A stretch of 12,746 nt of DNA, taken from CAZGSV01 sp964528605. GTDB lineage: Bacteria; Armatimonadota; Zipacnadia; CAZGSV01. The DNA is taken from assembly GCA_964528605.1 (NCBI GenBank), contig CAZGSV010000100.1:1-12746 (forward strand). The letters are read 5' to 3'. The notes beneath the pieces were generated by a model that had not been told where the DNA came from, made no database searches, and saw nothing but the letters and a program-made list of their open reading frames with translations. Position 1 is the stretch's first letter. Each line of letters starts with the position of its first letter. This document shows, in pieces, positions 1 to 7,748 of this stretch. Both the position numbers and the translations under genes were made by a program.

Positions 1-155
1 GGCAGGGGGGAGGGTAGTGGCCAGTGGGCAGTGGCCAGGTGGGAGTAGGTAGTAGACAGGGGGTGATTGCGGCGGCCAGGTGGGGGCACGTTAGGTTAGC
101 GGGGTATAATGGGGCTAGCAGGCGGCGGGGATCCTTCGGGTGGAGTGAGCGACCG
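1..155. other. G-rich leader region with short direct repeats
   Basis: No gene is supported here. The plus strand is very G-rich and is built from reiterated short words: variants of CAGTGGC/CAGTGGG at about 14-38, and an 11-bp direct repeat GGCCAGGTGGG at 33-43 and 74-84. The reading frame of the first gene is open through this stretch, but its translation is low-complexity (Gly, Arg, Ser) and unlike the protein that follows, so I treat it as leader. Confidence 0.5.
105..110 (+). promoter_or_regulatory. Possible -10 box (TATAAT) for the first small gene pair
   Basis: A perfect TATAAT hexamer lies 46 bp before the chosen ATG at 156, in an otherwise G-rich stretch. The expected -35 position (about 82-87) reads GGGGGC and does not match, and there is no extended -10 TG. 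This is a candidate only. Confidence 0.3.
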
Positions 156-473
156 ATGGTTTTCGAGCGCTTGAACGTTGCTGGGCCCAACGAGCCGATG
201 ACCCTGAGGCGTTTCACCTTCAAGAAGGAGCCGCTGGAGGACTTCGTGCGCGACCTCAACGCCTTTCTGGCGGAGAAGGCGCTGTTGCACATCGCCTGGT
301 CGCGGGCGGAGGAGGCGGCGATGGTGGGGCGGGCGAAGCTGCTGTTGTCGGTGGGGGTGAGTTACCTCGACCGACCGCCGCAGGAGGACATGCGAGCGCA
401 GGTGGAGATCTTCCGCGACCTGTTGCCCTCGCGGATGGAGGGGCGCATCAACGGGTTTTCTGGTCGGTCGTAG
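156..473 (+). CDS. Small hypothetical protein, 105 aa
   Basis: I do not recognise this protein. ATG 156 is chosen because GGAG lies at 142-145, a TATAAT hexamer lies upstream, and the sequence becomes protein-like from here. A second in-frame ATG at 198 is possible. Residues 20-70 look mostly helical: a basic/acidic amphipathic segment around FKKEPLEDFVRDLNAFL, then a second helix with Trp48 and an Ala/Leu-rich stretch ending LLLSVGVSYL. No signal peptide, membrane segment or metal motif is visible, so a small soluble cytoplasmic protein is likely. It is followed after 4 bp by another small gene on the same strand, so the two are probably cotranscribed and may be partners. It is oriented against the gene block that fills the rest of the window. 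Confidence 0.6.
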   Translation: MVFERLNVAGPNEPMTLRRFTFKKEPLEDFVRDLNAFLAEKALLHIAWSRAEEAAMVGRAKLLLSVGVSYLDRPPQEDMRAQVEIFRDLLPSRMEGRINGFSGRS

Positions 474-477
474 GATC

Positions 478-804
478 GTGAGCGTGGAGTTCGAGACCAT
501 CGTCAAGGGGATCCCGGGGATGCAGCAGCATTACGATCCGATCATCTGCGTGGTGTATCTGTCGGGGCCGCCGAGGCTGCCGGGGCAGTTGCGCCTCAAG
601 ACCTGGGACATCCTGTCGCCGCCGGAGATGAAGTTGCACGGGCACGTTTATCTGGAGGAGGAGTTACCGGCGTTTCTCGCGGGGTTGGCGGCGAAGGGGG
701 AGAAGGTGCAGGTGTTGGGCACGGAGTTTCGGTCGTATTCGTACACGCCGGGGTTTCATCCGCAGCCGCAGGATGGGGCGGTGACCTTTTACCTGGTGAT
801 GTGA
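478..804 (+). CDS. Small hypothetical protein, 108 aa
   Basis: Unrecognised. The frame opens with GTG 478, 4 bp after the preceding stop. The only SD-like AGGA (472-475) is too close to that codon but sits 8 nt before a second in-frame GTG at 484, so the true start may be 484 with translational coupling to the first gene. The sequence suggests an alpha/beta fold: a beta-rich middle (PIICVVYLSG), a Pro-rich turn, a KTWDILSPPEMKLHGHVYL segment, a helix around residues 61-74, and a C-terminal region rich in Tyr, Phe and His that ends VTFYLVM. There is no signal peptide or membrane segment. No known enzyme motif is visible, and I assign no function. It converges on the aminotransferase gene, with 234 bp of repeat-like DNA between them. 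Confidence 0.6.
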   Translation: MSVEFETIVKGIPGMQQHYDPIICVVYLSGPPRLPGQLRLKTWDILSPPEMKLHGHVYLEEELPAFLAGLAAKGEKVQVLGTEFRSYSYTPGFHPQPQDGAVTFYLVM

Positions 805-1038
805 GGGTTGCGACAGGGGGGGATGAACGGGCGGCTCACGGGGCGGAGGTAGGGACGTATCGCAATGCGCCCCTACGGCGCCTGGCACAACGTTGCGGTC
901 CACGCGTAGGGGACGGCCACCTGGTTTACCCGCCGTAGGAGGGCCGTCCCGCCGGAGGAAAGTTTGCCGGCCGAAGCGGGGCCGTCCCGCGGGGTATTCG
1001 GGCGAGCCCTGCTTCGGCGGCCAAGCATGGGCCTGCCC
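805..1038. repeat. Convergent intergenic region of hairpin repeats
   Basis: Lies between two convergent gene ends. It contains a perfect 9-bp stem (GGGACGGCC 910-918 with GGCCGTCCC 942-950, 23-nt loop) and an 8-bp stem (GCCGAAGC 970-977 with GCTTCGGC 1011-1018). The 10-mer GCCCCTACGG occurs at 869-878 and again at 1035-1044, where it overlaps the aminotransferase stop codon. Positions 916-943 match 12591-12618 in inverted orientation at 27 of 28 bases. The hairpins could act as a bidirectional terminator, but no T-tract follows either one. Confidence 0.6.
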
Positions 1039-2361
1039 CTACGGGGTGGAGACGGCCTTGAGGGCGTCGCGGATGATGGAAACGCCGGTCATGGCCTCGT
1101 CTTCGGTGATGACTAGCGGGGGGGCAATGCGCAAAACGCTGCCGAAAAGGCCGATGGGTGCCATCATGGCCAGGCCGCGCTGGTAGCATTCATGGATCAG
1201 GCGCTTGGCCAGGTCAGGCGCGGGCTCTTTGCTCTTCTTGTCGCGAACGATCTCCAGCCCGATGGCGAGACCCATGCCGCGGACGTCGCCGAGGTTTTCG
1301 ACCTTGGGCGCCATCTCGTTGAAGGCGGCCATCATCTTCTCGCCGATCGCGGCGGCGTTGGCGGCCAGGTTCTCCTCTTCGATGATCTCTATGGCGGCGC
1401 AGGCGGCGCGGCAGGCCAGCGGGTTGCCGCCGTTGGTGCTCGACATCTCGCCCGGGCCGAGGACGTTCATCACCTCGCTGCTGGCGACCACGGCGGAGCA
1501 GGCCACGCCGCTGCCGAGGCCCTTGCCGAGGCAGACTAGGTCGGGCGCGATGTTCCAGTGCTCGTAGGCGAACATCTTGCCGGTGCGGCCGAAGGAGGAC
1601 TGCACCTCGTCGAGGATGAAGACGAGGTTCTTGTCCTTGGCCCACTGGAAGAGACCTTCCATGTAGCCCGGGGGGGGAACGATGGAGCCGGCGGCGCCTT
1701 GGTAGGACTCGGTGATGAGGGCGCAGAGGGCGCCGGTGGAACGGGTCTTGACTATCCAGTCGAGTTGCTCGAGGCAGTGGAGTTTGCAGTCGGGATAGGT
1801 CTTGCCGTAGGCGCAGCGGTAGCAGTAGCAGAAGGGGGCGTGGATGACGCCGGGCAGGAGGGGGCCGCAGCCGCGCTTGACGCCCTGGTTGCCGCCGACG
1901 GACATGGCGCCGAAGGTGCGGCCGTGGAAGGCGCCGTCGAAGGCGAGGAATTCGAAGCCGGGGCGCGCGCGGCGCGCGATCTTGAGGGAGGCTTCCACGG
2001 TCTCGGCGCCGGTGGTGAGGATGAAGGCCTGGTCGAGGTGAGGGGCGGTGATCCGGACGAGTTTCTGAGCGAGGCGGGCGCGCCAGGGATGGACGAAGTC
2101 GTAGCAGTTGTAGAGTTCGCCGGCCTGTTCGCGCACGGCGGCGACGTACTTGGGGTGGCAGTGGCCGATGTTGGTGACCAGGACGCCGGAGCAGAAGTCG
2201 AGGAAGCGGTTGCCGTCCACGTCGTCAATCCAGACGCCCTGAGCGCGCTGCCAGACGAGGGGGACCTGCTCGGAGACGCAGCCCGGTTCGTATTGGCGCG
2301 CGAGGGCGACCATCTCTTGGGCCTTGGGGCCGGGCAGTTGGGTTTTGATCTGTATGGACAT
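1039..2361 (-). CDS. Class III PLP aminotransferase, GABA/ornithine type
   Basis: A 440-aa cytoplasmic fold-type I PLP enzyme. Class III aminotransferases usually move an omega-amino group from 4-aminobutyrate, ornithine or a similar donor to 2-oxoglutarate. Visible hallmarks are TTGAETVEASLKIAR (residues 116-130, cofactor phosphate and helix), FHGRT 145-149, DEVQSSFGRTG with Asp251 for the pyridine nitrogen, Lys280 in CLGKGLGSG as the Schiff-base lysine, and STNGGNPLA from residue 308. A cysteine-rich loop (Cys178, 180, 183, 192, 196) precedes the large-domain core; similar Cys/Tyr loops occur in some GabT-like and broad-specificity racemase members. The ATG at 2361 has a strong SD, AAGGAGG (2369-2375), 7 nt upstream. 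The stop codon lies inside a GTAGGGGC repeat word. Exact substrate cannot be read from sequence: GABA, ornithine, another diamine, or even amino-acid racemisation are possible. Confidence 0.85.
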   Translation of the reverse strand: MSIQIKTQLPGPKAQEMVALARQYEPGCVSEQVPLVWQRAQGVWIDDVDGNRFLDFCSGVLVTNIGHCHPKYVAAVREQAGELYNCYDFVHPWRARLAQKLVRITAPHLDQAFILTTGAETVEASLKIARRARPGFEFLAFDGAFHGRTFGAMSVGGNQGVKRGCGPLLPGVIHAPFCYCYRCAYGKTYPDCKLHCLEQLDWIVKTRSTGALCALITESYQGAAGSIVPPPGYMEGLFQWAKDKNLVFILDEVQSSFGRTGKMFAYEHWNIAPDLVCLGKGLGSGVACSAVVASSEVMNVLGPGEMSSTNGGNPLACRAACAAIEIIEEENLAANAAAIGEKMMAAFNEMAPKVENLGDVRGMGLAIGLEIVRDKKSKEPAPDLAKRLIHECYQRGLAMMAPIGLFGSVLRIAPPLVITEDEAMTGVSIIRDALKAVSTP

Positions 2362-2726
2362 CGCAGGGCCTCCTTGCGGGCAGCCGACATGGGCGGTTTG
2401 CAGGCCTCAGCGGAGGTCAATGTAGCACAATGGGTATATAGTTCTCACGAGGGAGGGGATGGCAAGAGAGGTCAGGGCCGCCTGAGTCTCCTGAGGCGAC
2501 CAAGTGCGACTCGCCTGAGGAGAGCGCAAAGCCCGACGCTGCAGGCCCGGGCGTCGGGGTGCCCGGCGTTTTCAACAGACCGGCGTGAAGGCCGATGCCA
2601 CCGCGGCGTCGGGGTTTACCCCCGACGTGCGGTCCCTGATGCGTCCGGGCCAGCCGGGCGGCTGGCCCCTACGCCCCCTGGCCAGGCTCCCCTCCGTCTA
2701 GAACTTGATGTCCGGGTGCCGGGCGC
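2362..2726. other. Hairpin-rich intergenic region upstream of the class III aminotransferase
   Basis: No gene is supported. Besides the SD at 2369-2375, an AT-richer patch at about 2419-2447 is the likeliest promoter area for the aminotransferase, but no convincing -35/-10 pair is seen. Three strong stems follow: CCCGACGC 2532-2539 with GCGTCGGG 2551-2558; CGTCGGGG 2607-2614 with CCCCGACG 2620-2627; and GGGCCAGCC 2647-2655 with GGCTGGCCC 2660-2668. Positions 2565-2595 match 12478-12508 in inverted orientation (28 of 31). Confidence 0.55.
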
Positions 2727-2806
2727 CGTAACTCAAACCTTTAGGTTTGACGGGGTGGGCGGGGTCAGCCCATGGTAGGACATCAAGGCTAAAGCCTTGA
2801 GTTACG
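2727..2806. repeat. 80-bp bipartite palindromic element, copy 1
   Basis: The element is bounded by perfect 10-bp terminal inverted repeats (CGTAACTCAA at 2727-2736, TTGAGTTACG at 2797-2806). It contains two perfect 8-bp-stem hairpins with 2-nt loops (TCAAACCT/AGGTTTGA at 2733-2750 and TCAAGGCT/AGCCTTGA at 2783-2800) that flank a 32-bp core. The inverted copy at 12335-12416 differs by three substitutions and a 2-nt indel. Similarity continues outside into 2807-2826 (18 of 20 versus 12315-12334). No coding capacity. The element sits downstream of the isocitrate dehydrogenase stop, so its hairpins might also serve as a transcript 3' end, though no T-run follows. Confidence 0.85.
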
Positions 2807-2854
2807 ACACAGGCGATGCCTGCCGCCGCCAGGCGGCCGACCCGTACGAGGGGG

Positions 2855-4207
<1,353 letters not shown>

Positions 4208-4254
4208 CTATGTGCACCTACTTTCCCAGGGGCGCCGATGCCCGGCGGATCGCG

Positions 4255-5628
4255 TCAGCGATCCTTGAAGTACTCGGGCAGATGCAGGCGCGCTTGCTCG
4301 AGCATCTCCTCGTGGGAGATGGAGGTGGTGCGCCGCGCCGCGTATTGCTCCTCCACCCACTGCGCGATCTTGGCGATGCCGGGGTGGCGCTTGTCAATGC
4401 GCTGGTCGCCCTTGAGGCCGAGGGTGTGATTGACCCAGAAGGCGACGCCGGCGATGCCGGACTTGTCGGTGACGTTGACGCCCATGGGGCGGTTGAGAAT
4501 CTTCTCGGTATCGAAGATGTTGTAGATTTCCTCGTTCTTGATGAGGCCGTCGGCGTGGATGCCGGCGGCGGTGATGTTGAAGTTGCCGCCGACGAAGGGG
4601 TAGTTGGCGGGGATGTCGGCCTTGATCTCCTTGCGGAAGTAGTCGGCGATTTCGGTGATGACGGTCAGGTCCATGCCGTTGGTCGCGCCCAGGAGCGAGG
4701 CGTACTCAACGCAGAGACCCTCGAGCGGCGGGTTGCCGCAGCGCTCGCCGAAGCCCAGCAGGGCGCCGTTGGCGGCGGCGCAGCCGTAGAGCCAGGCGGC
4801 CTCGGCGTTCACCAGCACCTTGTGGAAGTCGTTGTGCCCGTGCCACTCGAGGCGTTCCTTCTTGACGCCCGCGTCGTGGACGAGCGCATGCACCAACTTG
4901 GGCACGCTGCGCGGCAGCGCGGCCTCGGGGTAGGGCACGGCGTAGCCCATGGTGTCGCAGAGGCGGATGCGGATGGGCTTGCCGATCTCCTCCTCGGCTT
5001 CGACCAGGCGCTGGGCGAAGGGGACGATGAAGCCGTAAATATCCGCGCGCGTCACGTCCTCGAGATGACAGCGGATGACGTCGCAGGTCTCGAGAGCGGT
5101 GTAGACGAGATCCATGTAACCCGCGAGCGCCTCTTCGCGCGTCTTACCCAACTTGAGGAAGATGTGGTAGTCGGAGGCGGAGGTGAGAATGCCCGTCTCC
5201 TTGAGGCCCATGTCCTTGACCAGTTGGAAGTCGGACTTGACGGCGCGGATCCAACCGGTGACCTCGGGGTATCGGTAGCCGCGCTCGAGGCACTTGTTGA
5301 CGGCGTCGCGGTCCTTGTCGCTGTAGAGGAAGTACTCGCACTGGCGAATGACGCCGTTGGGGCCGCCGAGGCGGTGGAGCATGTCGTAGAGGTCAACGAT
5401 CTGCTTGACCGTGTAGGGGGGGCGCGCCTGCTCACCGTCGCGAAAGGTGGTGTCGGTGATGAAGATGTCGTCGGGCAAGTCCAGCGGCACGCTCACGCCG
5501 TCGAAGACCAGGCGGGGGACCTCGTCGTAGGGGAACATACCCCGCAGGAGGTCAGGCTCGTCCACGTGCTCGACCTCCAACTTCTCCACAGGCGGCCGAA
5601 GCAGGTTGAACTTCGACATCGCTCGCAT
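4255..5628 (-). CDS. Re-citrate synthase-type condensing enzyme (DRE-TIM family)
   Basis: A 457-aa member of the isopropylmalate/homocitrate synthase superfamily. It condenses acetyl-CoA with a 2-oxo acid on a divalent metal in a TIM barrel. Visible motifs are DTTFRDGEQARPPYTV (59-74; Arg63, Asp64), GWIRAVKSD 125-133, LKETGILTSASDYH 142-155, metal histidines in HGHND 263-267, GFGERCGN 292-299 and GIHADG 356-361. From memory, the DTTFRDGxQARPPYTV, KETGILTS and DYHIFLKL segments resemble the Clostridium kluyveri type (R)-citrate synthase group more than LeuA or NifV. The product would then be citrate from oxaloacetate, which fits the isocitrate dehydrogenase gene 47 bp downstream. Homologues are often annotated as 2-isopropylmalate or homocitrate synthase, and this remains the alternative. 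AAAGGAG lies only 3 nt before ATG 5628 and 12 nt before ATG 5619, so either start is possible. No C-terminal LeuA regulatory domain is visible. Confidence 0.82.
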   Translation of the reverse strand: MRAMSKFNLLRPPVEKLEVEHVDEPDLLRGMFPYDEVPRLVFDGVSVPLDLPDDIFITDTTFRDGEQARPPYTVKQIVDLYDMLHRLGGPNGVIRQCEYFLYSDKDRDAVNKCLERGYRYPEVTGWIRAVKSDFQLVKDMGLKETGILTSASDYHIFLKLGKTREEALAGYMDLVYTALETCDVIRCHLEDVTRADIYGFIVPFAQRLVEAEEEIGKPIRIRLCDTMGYAVPYPEAALPRSVPKLVHALVHDAGVKKERLEWHGHNDFHKVLVNAEAAWLYGCAAANGALLGFGERCGNPPLEGLCVEYASLLGATNGMDLTVITEIADYFRKEIKADIPANYPFVGGNFNITAAGIHADGLIKNEEIYNIFDTEKILNRPMGVNVTDKSGIAGVAFWVNHTLGLKGDQRIDKRHPGIAKIAQWVEEQYAARRTTSISHEEMLEQARLHLPEYFKDR

Positions 5629-5914
5629 TTTCTCCTTTCACTCGGCTCGCGGCGGGACCGTCCGGCGCGAGCAAACAGCAACTAGCCTAGGTGCGCCGAG
5701 TCGGGGAAACAGGTGATAGACGGGCGGCAGGACCTCGCCACTGGCCCTCTTGCCGACCTCTGGTTCGTTACTCCACGCAGGCGGTCGTACGACGCACCGA
5801 GGGCCGGGCCTGAAGCGCAGCCCGCCTCCGTCTAAGGCGTCTCACCTGTGCTGTTGTACTGCCCATCTCTCGTTGGTGACCGGGCGAAGGTGCCGCTCCA
5901 CGGCGAGGATAATA
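5629..5914. other. Intergenic spacer before the citrate/isocitrate operon
   Basis: 286 bp between the deacetylase-like gene and the condensing-enzyme gene, both on the minus strand. I looked for a minus-strand promoter and found no convincing -35/-10 pair. No strong hairpin, T-run or copy of the dispersed repeats is visible. Only the AAAGGAG ribosome-binding site beside the downstream start (about 5632-5638) is clear. Confidence 0.4.
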
Positions 5915-7729
5915 TCACGGGCCGGCCGCGAGCCGCAAACTGAGGTGGTGGCGCCCTGGATCGAGAGGGATGAGGGCCCAGTTCTGGCCGAACTCGCTCA
6001 CCAGGCGGCACTGGGCGAGCCGGCGGCCGCAGCGGCACTCGGCGACAGTGGCAGAGCCAATCGGCGCCTTGACCACAAAGCCGCCGCGGTAGTCGCACTC
6101 GGCCTCGAAGCGGAGGGCGTCGCCTTCGAAACCAGCGGCCTCGATGCGCGCCTGCGAGCGGGCCGACCACCAGCGCGCCAACTCATCGTTGCCCATGAAG
6201 GCAGCAATGAGGCCTTGCTCCTCCAGGTAGCGGAGCATTTCGTCAATGGCGCGGCGGCAGGGCTCGACGCGGGCGATGTAGACGGGGTGGTAGAAGAAGT
6301 CCATGGTGAGGTGGTAATGCGCGGCGAGGCGCAGCGCCCGGCGTAAGCTGGGGAGGTCAGTGCCGTCGGTGCCATAGCCGACCTCGTAGGCGACGATGGG
6401 CTCCTCGAGGAAGGGGAGGCGGCGATTGCCGGCGCGCCAGTCGTCCCAGAAGTGATAGGGGAAGGCGGTGCCGAAGGCGAAGCCGATGAGGTTGACGGGG
6501 TTTAGGGGGGGGCTGCCGTGGTGAATGTGGCTGTTGTCGGCCTGACCTCCCGCGGCGAGCATCCAGCGCGCCGGCTCGGCCCAGCCAGTCCAGCGGCACC
6601 AGTGGTTCACGGTGCAGACGGGCGCCCGGCCGAAGTGGCGGCGGAAGAGCGCGGCCTGCGCGAGCACCTGTCTCTGCGTGAACCCGGTGGGATGGTTGAA
6701 GCCGTCCATGAAGTTGTAGTGAAGCGAGGGCTCGTGGCCGTTGGCCTCGAGGGCGCGGAACTCAGCCGGCGAGACGGCGAAGCGGCCCTTCAGAGGCATT
6801 ATGTTGATGTGGTAGGGGAGCCCGCGGCTTTTCATGAACTCGGAGGCGGGCAACTGCACCTCGGGCATGCACTCGTCGTCACCGCCAAAGTAGAGCAGGA
6901 GGTCGGCGACCTGGCCTTCCTGAGGCGGGATCCGATGCACCATGGGGACGGGCAGGCGGCCGATCATGCTCTGGAGAAGGAAGAGCAGCTCGTCGCTGTA
7001 GGCGACCTCGGTGTCGTTGTCGCCGATGACGATGGCGTCGCCGCAGCGCAGGTAGCCGTCGCCGTCGTGGTCGGCCTCCACGGGCCGGCCCTGGTGCAGG
7101 CACCACATTGTTTGGGCGAAGTCGAAGCCGAAGTAGAAGGCCCACCCACGGCCGAGGCGGCGGGCGGTGATGAGCGCTCGGTCGGTGGCCGTGGCCGCGG
7201 CGCCGTCGAGGGGAGCGCGCTTGCCGGCGGCGCAATAGCGGGCGATGGCGACGGATTCCTTCGGGCGGACGGGGCGCAGGGGAGAAATGGCGAGCAGGTG
7301 CTGACGTGGGTGCACCGGAGAGTGAACGCCTTGGGTGAGCCGGCGGCGCCCGAGTTCCAGATAGCCGGAGATGCGAAACTCGTCCTCGCCTTGCTCGACC
7401 ACGCACGGTGTCTCGTTGCCGAATATGTCGTCCGCGCCGGAGAGGTTGTAGGCGATGAGCACACCGCCGAGGCGCACCCAGCGCTCGAGGTTGGGCAGCG
7501 CGGCGTCGGGTAGGTCGCGCGCGTCCGCGTCGCCGAGGCAGATGACTGCGAAGCGCGCCAGGGCCTGCGGGTCGGCCAGCGCAGGGGGGGCGATCGCTTC
7601 CGCGGTCACTCCGAGGCGGTCGAAGATCTCCGGCAGATAGGCAGACCAGTAGTTGCGTCGTTGCGTGTTGAGCGAGGCGCGCCTGGCGTCGTCTTGGAGG
7701 TAGGCCGCGAGCAGCGGGTTCCGTGCCAT
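5915..7729 (-). CDS. Hypothetical protein: GATase-like N-terminus plus polysaccharide-deacetylase-like core
   Basis: A 604-aa protein that I cannot assign to a named family. Residues 1-110 look like a Rossmann/class I glutamine-amidotransferase-like domain (FAVICLGDAD, then WVRLGGVLIAYNLSG), as in proteins that keep this fold without a catalytic triad. Residues 275-485 resemble a NodB/polysaccharide-deacetylase barrel: GGDDE 282-286 (motif 1-like), HEPSLHYN 332-339 with His332 and His337 (motif 2-like metal ligands), VNHWCRW 374-380, and FFYHP 478-482 with a late histidine. Residues about 538-600 form a small beta-rich tail. There is no signal peptide or membrane helix, which is unusual for a deacetylase and suggests action on a cytoplasmic sugar or nucleotide-sugar, or a lost activity. 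ATG 7729 has GGAG 7 nt upstream. It starts 19 bp after the DegT aminotransferase gene, so an operon is likely. Confidence 0.7.
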   Translation of the reverse strand: MARNPLLAAYLQDDARRASLNTQRRNYWSAYLPEIFDRLGVTAEAIAPPALADPQALARFAVICLGDADARDLPDAALPNLERWVRLGGVLIAYNLSGADDIFGNETPCVVEQGEDEFRISGYLELGRRRLTQGVHSPVHPRQHLLAISPLRPVRPKESVAIARYCAAGKRAPLDGAAATATDRALITARRLGRGWAFYFGFDFAQTMWCLHQGRPVEADHDGDGYLRCGDAIVIGDNDTEVAYSDELLFLLQSMIGRLPVPMVHRIPPQEGQVADLLLYFGGDDECMPEVQLPASEFMKSRGLPYHINIMPLKGRFAVSPAEFRALEANGHEPSLHYNFMDGFNHPTGFTQRQVLAQAALFRRHFGRAPVCTVNHWCRWTGWAEPARWMLAAGGQADNSHIHHGSPPLNPVNLIGFAFGTAFPYHFWDDWRAGNRRLPFLEEPIVAYEVGYGTDGTDLPSLRRALRLAAHYHLTMDFFYHPVYIARVEPCRRAIDEMLRYLEEQGLIAAFMGNDELARWWSARSQARIEAAGFEGDALRFEAECDYRGGFVVKAPIGSATVAECRCGRRLAQCRLVSEFGQNWALIPLDPGRHHLSLRLAAGP

Positions 7730-7748
7730 CGTGTTGCTCCAGCCCAGG

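Noticed and set aside
910..950. Rho-independent bidirectional terminator between convergent genes
   Set aside because: The 9-bp stem is good, but the loop is 23 nt and no T-rich tail follows on either strand; it is better described as a repeat hairpin.
1558..2778. A 406-codon plus-strand open frame opposite the class III aminotransferase
   Set aside because: Low-complexity antisense translation (Gly, Ala, Val, Glu). It runs on into the hairpin repeats at 2500-2780, while the minus strand encodes an intact PLP enzyme.
2500..2830. CRISPR array or attachment site
   Set aside because: The repeats here are palindromes of different sequence and spacing. There are no regularly spaced direct repeats, and no cas gene, integrase or tRNA is nearby.
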